Positions 1 through 5,875 of a stretch of DNA of 6,010 nt are shown here, piece by piece. Each line of letters starts with the position of its first letter. The stretch's first letter is position 1. The notes beneath the pieces were generated by a model. That model saw only the letters and a program-made list of their open reading frames with translations, made no database searches and had not been told where the DNA came from. The DNA is from Gammaproteobacteria bacterium UBA4421 (GTDB lineage Bacteria; Pseudomonadota; Gammaproteobacteria; Pseudomonadales; Azotimanducaceae). Where the stretch lies: NCBI GenBank assembly GCA_002389675.1, contig DGQF01000038.1, forward strand, positions 1 through 6,010, given 5' to 3'. The position numbers and the translations under genes were made by a program.

Positions 1-126
1 GGTAATCACTTCGTGGTTTTATCGGCTGTGAAATGCCGGCCCTTCAGTATCACTCGACTTGGATGCGGCTATCCGAATTAACCACCGTTTTGCGGGTTAA
101 AAAGAACCTAAAATCGATGTTTGACC
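1..126. other. Left-edge non-coding stretch
   Basis: No convincing gene is visible here. It lies downstream of the last minus-strand gene. An imperfect inverted repeat at 78-100 (TTAAC/GTTAA outer arms, CCG/CGG inner arms, a CA bulge) could fold after that gene's stop, but no T-run follows on the minus strand, so it is at best a weak terminator. No copy of the tRNA 3' end is present, so this is not the far attachment site. Confidence 0.4.
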
Positions 127-489
127 TCAACCACCACACGCAAACTCAAACGCATGTTTAGCCGCGCGGCTCTCAATGACTAGCCAGGCATCATTGGCAG
201 CTTGCTGGGTGAGCCCGGCTTCGCGTAATACGCTAACACCGTTGACTGATTGAACAGCCGCCGTAGCAGTCACCAGTGCGATCAATCGAGGAATACCCGC
301 CTGCGCTCGGCGCTGCACCTCACGGGATTGGTAGGTCGATGCCCAGAGAATGACCTCATTGATGTTTAAGCCAGTGATACGGCCCTCAGAATTGCGGTTA
401 GCCGGGCAGCCTCGGTCAATCCAGTGGTCCAGAGCATTTGAGGAGATGCCCAGAAATTTAGCCGTTTCACGTTTGGTCCAGGTAATCAT
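127..489 (-). CDS. Small HTH protein, phage Nu1 / excisionase-like
   Basis: A 120-residue protein. Residues 3-50 read as a MerR-type or Nu1-type winged helix: WTKRETAKFLGISSNALDHW is a helix-turn-helix, followed by a DRGCP turn, a wing around NSEGRITG and the closing helix LNINEVILWAS. The same layout occurs at the N-terminus of small terminase subunits (lambda Nu1), which bind phage cos or pac DNA, and in excisionase-like proteins. Residues 51-120 are mostly helical, Ala-rich and unassigned, and could be an oligomerisation part. I chose the ATG at 489 rather than the TTG at 495 because an AGGG Shine-Dalgarno sits 6 nt upstream. No large terminase gene is visible, though the window ends 126 bp downstream. 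The DNA-binding fold is fairly secure. The choice between packaging protein, directionality factor and repressor is open. Confidence 0.7.
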   Translation of the reverse strand: MITWTKRETAKFLGISSNALDHWIDRGCPANRNSEGRITGLNINEVILWASTYQSREVQRRAQAGIPRLIALVTATAAVQSVNGVSVLREAGLTQQAANDAWLVIESRAAKHAFEFACGG

Positions 490-505
490 CAACAACCCTA
501 TTTTA

Positions 506-532
506 AAAATGCTGTCGCTAGCAGAGCGCAGC
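506..532 (-). terminator. Hairpin plus T-run just before the 120-residue gene
   Basis: On the minus strand arms GCTGCGCT and AGCG-a-CAGC pair (8 bp with one bulged base, 5-nt loop, 511-532) and are followed by ATTTTT. This is the shape of an intrinsic terminator. It ends only 16 nt before the start codon at 489, overlapping the leader, so it may act as an attenuator instead of closing the upstream gene. The following TTTTTAAAAT also looks like a -10 element, but I see no matching -35. Confidence 0.45.
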
Positions 533-544
533 CGTGCGAATTAA

Positions 545-565
545 CCCAACCGTTAGTCGGTTGGG
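545..565 (-). terminator. Perfect 8-bp hairpin after the 116-residue gene
   Basis: CCCAACCG (545-552) and CGGTTGGG (558-565) form a perfect inverted repeat with a 5-nt loop. It lies 40 nt beyond the stop of the gene at 605-955. On the minus strand it is followed by TTAATTC, a poor U-tract, so termination may be weak. An operator or RNA processing site is an alternative. Confidence 0.45.
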
Positions 566-604
566 AGTACCTTGATAGGGGGGGGTGCCCGGACTCTTGT
601 GGCT

Positions 605-955
605 TCATTTTACAGGTACTTTATTGATATGAATAATCCGCAGAGCTCGGCGACCCTGTTGTTCTATCTGTATCACCTTCGCGTCCGTCAAATGCCCAAT
701 GGCGGACCGAACGCCCTTGTAACCCAAGCCCCACGTCGAATATTTGGATCTGCCAAAATTAAAAGGCCTGAATTTGTTCAGTACAGCATAGTGCCAAATA
801 ACCACCAGCACATAAGCCGTATCTTTACCGAACCGCTGGGCTACCGATGTCATCAAAGACGTAGGAGGGCGGGCGAGTTTCTGATTGACGTTACTGTCAG
901 CGGGAACTAAGTCATCACCGACCACTGCATACACCGTCACATCTGATTCAGACAT
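605..955 (-). CDS. Putative winged-helix DNA-binding protein, 116 aa
   Basis: I do not recognise this as a named gene. Residues 1-30 look flexible and acidic. Residues 38-60 form a hydrophobic helix (AYVLVVIWHYAVLN). Residues 67-110 fit a winged helix: a short helix before STWGLGYKG, a recognition-like helix GVRSAIGHLTDAKVI and a beta wing IQIEQQGRRALRIIHI. The pattern 'later helix, then I-x-I-E-xx-GRRA-L-x-I' is typical of small wHTH regulators in mobile elements. The ATG at 955 has an AGGGG Shine-Dalgarno 9 nt upstream. The gene sits alone after the polymerase operon terminator, with an AT-rich leader that may hold its own promoter. It could be a repressor, a replication-control protein or a packaging-module regulator. 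Fold call is moderate; function is unknown. Confidence 0.65.
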   Translation of the reverse strand: MSESDVTVYAVVGDDLVPADSNVNQKLARPPTSLMTSVAQRFGKDTAYVLVVIWHYAVLNKFRPFNFGRSKYSTWGLGYKGVRSAIGHLTDAKVIQIEQQGRRALRIIHINKVPVK

Positions 956-1011
956 CAGCTACTACCCCTATATATATTTTAATAGAATAAGAAATAAACT
1001 ATTAGTAAAAG
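956..1011 (-). promoter_or_regulatory. AT-rich leader of the 116-residue gene
   Basis: This stretch between the polymerase terminator and the 116-residue gene is strongly AT-rich, with TATTCTATTAAAATATATAT on the minus strand. Several hexamers resemble -10 boxes (TATTCT, TATATA), with weak -35 partners (TTTACT, TTTATT). No single sigma-70 pair stands out. Position after a terminator makes a promoter here likely; the exact boxes are not determined. Confidence 0.35.
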
Positions 1012-1036
1012 ACCTGTTGTGCCTTGGGCAACAGGT
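1012..1036 (-). terminator. Intrinsic terminator of the polymerase operon
   Basis: On the minus strand ACCTGTTG pairs with CAACAGGT (8 bp, perfect), with a possible CC/GG extension towards a CAA loop, and is followed by CTTTTACT. It begins about 40 nt after the polymerase stop codon at 1077. Stem strength, position and the short U-run all support rho-independent termination of the four-gene operon. Confidence 0.7.
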
Positions 1037-1061
1037 GATTGTTTCCCACGGCACAACGAGG
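1013..1061 (-). repeat. Alternative long stem overlapping the terminator
   Basis: GTTGTGCC (1016-1023) is exactly complementary to GGCACAAC (1050-1057), and CCT (1013-1015) extends the pairing with AGG (1059-1061) across one bulged base. This makes an 11-bp stem with a 26-nt loop that uses one arm of the terminator at 1012-1036, so the two folds exclude each other; both end directly before the same U-run. The loop side also contains a direct repeat of TTGTTTCCC (1039-1047 and 1062-1070, 23 bp apart). Confidence 0.5.
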
Positions 1062-1076
1062 TTGTTTCCCTAGGCA

Positions 1077-2825
1077 CTATTGACCAGCAGGATTATTGCC
1101 GGACAATTGCCCCGTGAGCTCATCGACCACTGACCACATCCGCCACCCGCGCTCATCAACATATCTCTCTGGCCATTTAACAACGTCAGCGTCAACGCGA
1201 ACCTTCACCTTACCGTTGGTTATCGCCAGTGAGGCTTTCTCCATCACCAGTTTTGCTTGTGCTACCGTTTCATCAAATTGGTCAAGGGGCGCCTCAATTA
1301 ACACGGCATCGTGCACAGGGGCGCACACCGTGATTCCAGCCTGCTGCAGGGCAATGGTTGCAAGCCGTAGCATCTCAGCGCCATTGGCCTGCATGGGGAA
1401 GTTTCGCACTGAGCGAGGATTGGCCTGGCTACTTATGGTCAAAGGCCAGCCAAAGACAGACTTGATCTTCAGTTTCAAGAAGGCTGCATCCGCGACCTGA
1501 TCCTGCCACCTCCAGAACTGCGCGTAGGTCCGCTTGTGCGCCTGCAGCAACTGCCTGGCATAAACGACAGGTAATTCTAAACGAAGTGCTAGAGACTGCT
1601 CCTGCAGGCCGTACTGGACACCTAACGCGCATGTTTTGTAGAGATCACGCTCTCGTTTGTGGCTGGCTTTTGTTCCCCACGAAGGTACTGCACCGGCTTG
1701 TTTTGCAAACGACAGATAAAAATCGCCGCTGTCATAGGCCTCGATCATATTTTCGTCGCCTGATAAAGCCGCAGCAATCGCAATCTCCTGCTGGCTCCAG
1801 TCCAGATAGGCAATGCCTGCGTTAGGTCTCGGCTTGATCAGAGAACGCAACCAAGCGCTTGGCCCGAAGATAAAGCGACTCGCCTGGGGTGTGTTGCGGC
1901 TTGTACTGGCGCCAAATGGACTGATCAGGCAACGATTACGACCATCGTGGCCAACCGCCAGTTTTATCTGTCGCATTTGCGATAAGGTATGGCGCAACTC
2001 GTGCAGCGGTGCAATTTGAGGATAGAGCTTTGCCATCGCTCTAAAAGTTTCGGTCTTCAGATCCAAAATCCCACTGGGCAATCTTGGCCAAGGAATGTCC
2101 TCCTTCATCAGGTAGTCAACAAACCGAGTCTGCCTAAAGCTCTCGCCCTCAAAAACGCCTGCAGTGTCGATTCGGTTGATCAAATCAAGCCGGATGTCAG
2201 ACCAGTAGGTTTGTAGGCGTTTAAAAGCCTCAACATCAATGGGCACGCCGGCGTGTTGCATTCGCGAAGTCGCCGCCATGTACTGACCGCGATACAGAGC
2301 TTGTGGAAGATCGATCGAGTCCGCCATTTTTGGCAGCAGGCTGGCGAGGGCGTCTACATCGGTTTGGCAGTAGTCCAGAATGCCCTGGCGCTGCTGTGCA
2401 TCAAATGATCCCCCTGCAATGATCAATTCTCGCCAGTGGTCCTTGGCGTCAGCTCGAATGTGATCCAGGCCGAAGTGTATGAGGGCGCCCAGTAGGCCAC
2501 GCCCTCCGGGACCATTAGGAAGACCGTTACGCAACGCGCGAAACTCGACGTAAAGGTCCAACACGTTAAGAGGAAGAGGCCACCCGAGGGACAGGTGGCA
2601 GTCCAATTCAGCGGTTGCAAAATAGGCAACAACCAGAGACTCAGGCCCGCAGGAATAGGGCGGTAATGGTCCGACGTTGTCTTCAAACAAACGCACCAGC
2701 CGGCCTGTTCTCAATTCTCGAGCCACCAGGCACACGACATGAGGTCTGTTGCCATCGACATCGTTGAATTCGAAGTCGATGGCCCAGATTTCCTTGAAGC
2801 AATCATATTGCTCCGGTAGTCGCAT
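1077..2825 (-). CDS. Family A DNA polymerase with proofreading exonuclease
   Basis: A 582-residue DNA-dependent DNA polymerase of the Pol I family, phage or element type, lacking the 5'-3' nuclease domain of cellular Pol I. Residues 13-165 form a DEDDy 3'-5' exonuclease: Exo I with D17 and E19 (AIDFEF), Exo II with D75 (AELDC), Exo III with Y152 and D156 (DYCQTD). The polymerase domain covers about 180-550. Motif A is LDWSQQEIAI with D342 and steric-gate E347. The O-helix is RDLYKTCALGVQYG with R393, K397 and Y405. Motif C is VHDAVLIEA with D506. Two positions differ from E. coli Pol I: the residue after the catalytic Asp is A507 instead of Glu883, and L401 replaces Phe762. As I recall, a clade of proteobacterial element polymerases shares the HDA form. 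The ATG at 2825 overlaps the TGA of the upstream gene in TGATG, with GGTGAG as Shine-Dalgarno, indicating coupling. The likely job is copying the element's own DNA; repair is an alternative. The domain call is very secure. Confidence 0.95.
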   Translation of the reverse strand: MRLPEQYDCFKEIWAIDFEFNDVDGNRPHVVCLVARELRTGRLVRLFEDNVGPLPPYSCGPESLVVAYFATAELDCHLSLGWPLPLNVLDLYVEFRALRNGLPNGPGGRGLLGALIHFGLDHIRADAKDHWRELIIAGGSFDAQQRQGILDYCQTDVDALASLLPKMADSIDLPQALYRGQYMAATSRMQHAGVPIDVEAFKRLQTYWSDIRLDLINRIDTAGVFEGESFRQTRFVDYLMKEDIPWPRLPSGILDLKTETFRAMAKLYPQIAPLHELRHTLSQMRQIKLAVGHDGRNRCLISPFGASTSRNTPQASRFIFGPSAWLRSLIKPRPNAGIAYLDWSQQEIAIAAALSGDENMIEAYDSGDFYLSFAKQAGAVPSWGTKASHKRERDLYKTCALGVQYGLQEQSLALRLELPVVYARQLLQAHKRTYAQFWRWQDQVADAAFLKLKIKSVFGWPLTISSQANPRSVRNFPMQANGAEMLRLATIALQQAGITVCAPVHDAVLIEAPLDQFDETVAQAKLVMEKASLAITNGKVKVRVDADVVKWPERYVDERGWRMWSVVDELTGQLSGNNPAGQ

Positions 2826-3391
2826 CAGATCTCACCGCGCAACTTTTGCAGCACTGGGTGATCAGGTTGATCAATCATCCGTTCCTTGAAAGCGATCTCC
2901 AGCCACTTGTTGAAAGGATATTCGTCAGCATCAGGCCACTGAGGCTCTCCAAGGTCACCGGTGGCAATGTGCAGCTCGTAGTTGCCCGCAGACATATTAG
3001 CCACAACCTTCAACCACTGGGTTTGCGCCTCCACGGCCGCACGTTTGGCCGTTTGATGCCAGCTGTTTTCTCTGCCAGATTCATCTGGCAGTTTGAGCAT
3101 CCACAAAAATGGCGCTCCGGCCCGCGTTACGGCTGACCATAGACAAACATGCTGCACATCGGTGTCGGCATATGAAAAAACGTCAGGGTGCAAAAAATAC
3201 ACCTCGTTGTCATTCTTCAGATGAAGCACTTTGCAGTCGATCCGGTAGTCTGGGTCCGGGTGTGTCCGCACAAATTCCTGACGGTGGGGTTTGCGCACAG
3301 GAATATTCGTGAAAATGCGTTTCACGCCGACTTTTTCGATACCGCCATTGGCCTCCCGGATTGACTCTAAGTTGTCAAATATACTACCCAT
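2825..3391 (-). CDS. Polymerase-partner protein of unknown function, 188 aa
   Basis: No named domain is recognised. The 188-residue protein is soluble-looking, with no membrane segment or signal peptide. Residues 1-60 contain KRIFTNIPVRKPHRQEFVRT, a basic stretch, then an alternating hydrophobic region (KVLHLKNDNEVYFLHPDVF, 54-72). Residues 84-103 hold a W-rich block ending in LWMLKLP, followed by GRENSWHQTAKRAAVEAQTQ, a likely long helix, and a C-terminal part WPDADEYPFNKWLEIAFKE. I recall similar proteins in proteobacterial mobile elements beside this polymerase type, but no function. Longer starts exist at 3433 and 3400. The ATG at 3391 is preferred because a perfect AGGAGG (3401-3406) lies 9 nt upstream; the ATG at 3400 directly abuts that site. 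It overlaps the previous gene by 8 nt and the polymerase by 1 nt. A role as polymerase accessory or DNA-binding partner is inferred from coupling only. Confidence 0.85.
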   Translation of the reverse strand: MGSIFDNLESIREANGGIEKVGVKRIFTNIPVRKPHRQEFVRTHPDPDYRIDCKVLHLKNDNEVYFLHPDVFSYADTDVQHVCLWSAVTRAGAPFLWMLKLPDESGRENSWHQTAKRAAVEAQTQWLKVVANMSAGNYELHIATGDLGEPQWPDADEYPFNKWLEIAFKERMIDQPDHPVLQKLRGEI

Positions 3392-3563
3392 TTTTTCCAT
3401 CCTCCTCACAAGCTGAGCCCGAAAGTGGATCATCTAACTCGGCGCGATCTTCGCTCGAGTCAGCCAGACCAAAGGGTATTTCGTATTGAAAAGAGATATA
3501 ATCATGCGGGTCGATTGCAGACGACCGCGCTCCGGCTTCGGCCGGGGCGTTGCTCTCTATCAT
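3384..3563 (-). CDS. Very acidic 59-residue protein
   Basis: Unrecognised. It has 14 Asp/Glu against 3 Arg/Lys in 59 residues, is rich in Ala, Ser and Gly, and has one aromatic patch (HDYISFQYEIPFG, 20-32). The acidic residues cluster in the second half (SSEDRAELDD, then CEED). It has no membrane segment and no clear fold, so it may be disordered. The ATG at 3563 shares its A with the TAA stop of the upstream gene and has a GGGGG-type Shine-Dalgarno 7 nt away. A longer start at 3602 would overlap the upstream gene by 40 nt and is unlikely. Its stop overlaps the next start by 8 nt. Position between a DNA-binding protein and the polymerase suggests a role in the same process. Reality as a gene rests on the two tight junctions. 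Confidence 0.7.
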   Translation of the reverse strand: MIESNAPAEAGARSSAIDPHDYISFQYEIPFGLADSSEDRAELDDPLSGSACEEDGKNG

Positions 3564-3817
3564 TAGTATTCCCCCTGAATATGCTGCTGTATCAGTCGGC
3601 AATAGCGGGTTGGGGAGAGTAGCAGTTTCCCTCGAGCAGCTGACGGGTCGTTTTTAACCTCGATGACCACGCCATTTTTAGTCCAGCCGTTGGTCCCGCG
3701 ATGGCGAAGCATCCATCGTAATGAGCTCTCATGTCTGAAGTGGTGGGGGAAGCGCTGGCGGAAAAGGTCAGCCGGGACATAATCCGCGATTTCGGTCAAT
3801 TCAATATTATCTGACAT
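3563..3817 (-). CDS. Putative AlpA/excisionase-like wHTH protein, 84 aa
   Basis: An 84-residue first gene of the polymerase operon. Residues 15-80 match the general layout of small winged-helix proteins of integrated elements: FRQRFPHHFRHESSLRWMLR as helix-turn-helix, then HRGTNGWTKNGVVIEV as turn and first strand, GKLLLSP as second wing strand, and TRYCRLIQQHI as closing helix. AlpA-type and excisionase-like proteins share the 'LR..L..R..NG......I..GKLLI....F..WI' arrangement and act in excision or transcription control. The start at 3817 has GAGGA upstream at 5-6 nt; the in-frame ATG at 3859 has no comparable site and lies in the palindromic leader. It is followed by TAATG coupling. It may autoregulate the operon from that leader. 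Wing length and family are uncertain. Confidence 0.7.
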   Translation of the reverse strand: MSDNIELTEIADYVPADLFRQRFPHHFRHESSLRWMLRHRGTNGWTKNGVVIEVKNDPSAARGKLLLSPTRYCRLIQQHIQGEY

Positions 3818-3895
3818 ATTGTTCCTCAAAAATAAATTGATGTGCCCAATGTTGGCCACACGTGTAGTAAAGAGGAGCTAGCGTTAATAGGCCTA
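3818..3895 (-). promoter_or_regulatory. Leader and operator candidate of the polymerase operon
   Basis: This 78-bp gap separates the terminator of the integrase block from the polymerase operon. It holds several short palindromes: ACACGTGT (3858-3865), TGGCCA (3853-3858), GCTAGC (3878-3883) and AGGCCT (3889-3894), plus the arms CCAA/TTGG around 3847-3855. No clear sigma-70 promoter pair is seen, yet a promoter must lie here or further upstream. Such palindromes suit a dimeric repressor site. Confidence 0.4.
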
Positions 3896-3930
3896 GACAA
3901 AAAAAACCTCCAAAATGGAAGATTTTTGTC
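3896..3930 (-). terminator. Intrinsic terminator after the integrase block
   Basis: On the minus strand CTTCC and GGAGG pair around an ATTTT loop, followed by a run of eight T. Upstream A residues pair with that run, as in an A-tract/T-tract terminator (outer arms GACAAAAA and TTTTTGTC). One pair is G-U on the minus RNA but a C-A mismatch on the plus RNA, so minus-strand termination is favoured. It lies 49 nt after the stop at 3979. Confidence 0.75.
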
Positions 3931-3978
3931 CGAGAAAGAGCGGGTTCAGGCTATACAGACGTTTTGCTTCGCCTGCTG

Positions 3979-4629
3979 CTAGCCTGAGCGTTTGGTATCA
4001 GTCTTGTCGAGCGGAGCGAGCATTTGTCCAATCCAACGCTGAACGGTGCGCTGTTCGACCTCATGGCCGAGGCAGCAAAGTGCATTGGTCGCGTAACCTA
4101 GGAACTCGCCTTCTGGGTTGTCCGTGGATTTGTCTTCCCAGTCTTCGTGTAATCGCTTGAGAAAAAGCAAATCATGCGCATGCATTTTGTTATCAGGTAA
4201 GGGGCGAGCCTCGCCCCATTTTTCTAATTCTGTGTTGGTAGCGCTAAGCAATTCCAATATGCTGGACCGAACTAGGTTGGTTTTGGGGGCAACGTTTCTC
4301 TCTGATTCTTGATAAATTTGATATAAATTGTGTCCGATTACGGTTGCCCATCCTGGCTCCTCCTCGGTCAATCTGTATGCTTCTTCTAATATCGTGGCGA
4401 ATTGCTCCCATTTTTCATAGTGCCTTCTCGCATAATTAGGTTTCTCGACTGAAATCAAAGGGATAATGTAGTCCTTGAGTGTCTGAGCTACAAAGTCAGC
4501 TTTGGAAGCATATTTTTCAGTAAGTTGTACGCCGATCGCGGCCAAATCGTTAGGGTTGAATACTTTGTCTAGCTTGGCGGCCCTCAGAGCATCTAATTTA
4601 TTCAGGTTGTTGCTCGATCTGTCATTCAT
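3979..4629 (-). CDS. Unknown protein coupled to integrase, 216 aa
   Basis: Unrecognised. It is 216 residues, mainly helical by composition, without membrane segments or signal peptide. It has a polar N-terminus (MNDRSSNNLNKLDALRAAKL), a central region with several W and Y residues (KWEQFATILEEAYRL, 73-87; YQIYQESE, 103-110), and a C-terminal VEQRTVQRWIGQML (191-204) that could be a helix-turn-helix end. There is a CC pair in ALCCLGHE, but no metal motif. The ATG overlaps the integrase TGA by 8 nt (ATGAATGA) and has no good Shine-Dalgarno, so translation probably depends on ribosomes ending integrase. The pairing suggests a helper of integration or excision, or a cargo gene carried with the integrase. 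Gene reality is well supported; function is not. Confidence 0.8.
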   Translation of the reverse strand: MNDRSSNNLNKLDALRAAKLDKVFNPNDLAAIGVQLTEKYASKADFVAQTLKDYIIPLISVEKPNYARRHYEKWEQFATILEEAYRLTEEEPGWATVIGHNLYQIYQESERNVAPKTNLVRSSILELLSATNTELEKWGEARPLPDNKMHAHDLLFLKRLHEDWEDKSTDNPEGEFLGYATNALCCLGHEVEQRTVQRWIGQMLAPLDKTDTKRSG

Positions 4630-5842
4630 CCGGGTATGTCTTTGTTTTTTTTCGCCGCGCTACGATAGTACGTTGGGTTGCATTTGCCGACCCCCTCGAG
4701 CTCCGTCTGATGTATGAATTAGCCGTTTGTAATGTTTTCCATCCGGCTGCACTCATCAGGTCTGCTTCAGTTTGACCGTCCGCGCTGGCCATTTCCATCG
4801 CCCAAGTGTGACGGATCGAATGTATGACGAGAGGCTCGTTGTAAACGTCATCCAACCCGTCGAGGCCGGCAGCTTGGCGGGCTTTTACGAAGGCATTTGA
4901 TACGGAGTAGCGATGGGTAGGATTTTGATTATCACTGGGGAAGATCAACGGATTGTCCTGGCGCCGGTAACGCTGTTCGTGCGCTTGAATAAGACGTAGC
5001 GTAGTTATGTCCAAAAATACCACGCGTGGTTCACTATTTTTAGTATCGTGCAGGGAGAGACTCGCTACGATGTCCGGACCGAAGTCTGCCTCGAGCTTCA
5101 ATTGAGACCACTTCAATTCTAGAAGCTCGCTCTTGCGCATGCCAGACCAGCGCGCCAGCCTGAGCCAGAAGCCTAGATATCCGAGCTTGGCAATTTGATC
5201 TTGGGCATCAGCAGCTGCCAAAAGACGCTGCCATTCCTCGTTGGTAAACTTGCGTTCTCGCCTGTTGCTGGCAGACACCCGTTTCCAATTGACAGGGTTT
5301 TGATCCATCCAATAGCGTGATGGGTCGGTGCAGTAATCAAATAGGCTGGTAAGGGCTGACTCGTAGCGCGATTTAGTCGCGGGAGACCATTCGAGTTCAT
5401 TCTCCAGAAGGTTTAGCTTCGTTTTGAGATACGATGTTTTGATAGTTTTTAACTCAATCGGCCCCAACCCGCCGCCAGTTCGATCTCGCTTGCCGGTAGC
5501 AAGACGATTGGGTACGCGGCCCAAGAATTCAAGCCTCTGCTTTCGGTCTTTCAAGTAAGATGGCTTATATTCAATTCGATTGGTTTTTGGCTGTCTGACT
5601 CGTCTTGCTTTGGGGTCTTTTAAGAAGCGCCGTAGCGCCTCGCCGAACGATAGGTTCTCCATCGGCAATCCAGGGATAGTTTCAGCTTCGTCCTCAAGTG
5701 CCTTGTTGATTTGATCAATTCGCTGTTGAGCTTCTGCTTTGCTGTTGAAATATTCATCTATTGGCCGAGGGAGCTTTTTACGGCGGATTTGGATTCGCCA
5801 ATAAACGGCCCCGTCTTTTGTCACTTGCTGCGGTTTTGCCAT
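4622..5842 (-). CDS. int: Tyrosine recombinase (integrase)
   Basis: A 406-residue site-specific tyrosine recombinase that would integrate and excise the element at the neighbouring tRNA gene. Residues 8-60 look like the N-terminal arm-binding domain (YWRIQIRRKK strands, then a helix with KAEAQQRIDQINK). Residues 62-185 are the core-binding domain. The catalytic domain, about 195-385, has all expected residues: R236 in WSGMRKSELLELKW, K268 in LHDTKNSE, H341 and R344 in HSIRHTW, W368 in GWKT and the nucleophile Y377 in ANSYIRR. Length and order are normal for tRNA-targeting integrases, and nothing suggests truncation. The ATG at 5842 has no strong Shine-Dalgarno. The gene points away from the tRNA and starts 134 bp from its 3' end, and it overlaps the next gene by 8 nt. 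Chemistry is certain; the exact integrase subfamily is not assigned. Confidence 0.96.
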   Translation of the reverse strand: MAKPQQVTKDGAVYWRIQIRRKKLPRPIDEYFNSKAEAQQRIDQINKALEDEAETIPGLPMENLSFGEALRRFLKDPKARRVRQPKTNRIEYKPSYLKDRKQRLEFLGRVPNRLATGKRDRTGGGLGPIELKTIKTSYLKTKLNLLENELEWSPATKSRYESALTSLFDYCTDPSRYWMDQNPVNWKRVSASNRRERKFTNEEWQRLLAAADAQDQIAKLGYLGFWLRLARWSGMRKSELLELKWSQLKLEADFGPDIVASLSLHDTKNSEPRVVFLDITTLRLIQAHEQRYRRQDNPLIFPSDNQNPTHRYSVSNAFVKARQAAGLDGLDDVYNEPLVIHSIRHTWAMEMASADGQTEADLMSAAGWKTLQTANSYIRRSSRGSANATQRTIVARRKKTKTYPDE

Positions 5843-5875
5843 ATGTGTGCCGAGTCGTGTTTTCTTGGTTACGAA

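Noticed and set aside
5..50. Minus-strand reading LKGRHFTADKTTK, recalling the start of IS6-type transposases
   Set aside because: The frame stops after about a dozen codons and the similarity does not continue; too short to support an insertion-sequence remnant.
578..585. A run of eight G as a phase-variable tract
   Set aside because: It lies outside any gene, downstream of the 116-residue gene's stop, so slippage would not switch a reading frame.
581..595. A GGTGCCCGGACTC stretch resembling a tRNA 3' end
   Set aside because: Only about eight of ten bases match the tRNA end at 5977-5987 and no T-arm follows, so it is not a credible attachment-site copy.
572..910. A 112-codon open frame on the plus strand
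   Set aside because: It overlaps the 116-residue minus-strand gene, which has a Shine-Dalgarno and a winged-helix-like pattern, while this frame has neither.
1096..1500. A 134-codon open frame on the plus strand
   Set aside because: It lies antisense to the conserved motifs of the polymerase gene and its translation shows no recognisable domain; it is a shadow frame.
3392..3433. Longer N-terminus for the 188-residue protein
   Set aside because: The ATG at 3433 lacks a comparable binding site, and the perfect AGGAGG at 3401-3406 is correctly spaced only for the ATG at 3391.
4502..4717. A plus-strand frame over the integrase/216-residue junction
   Set aside because: It is antisense to a well-supported coupled gene pair and carries no motif.
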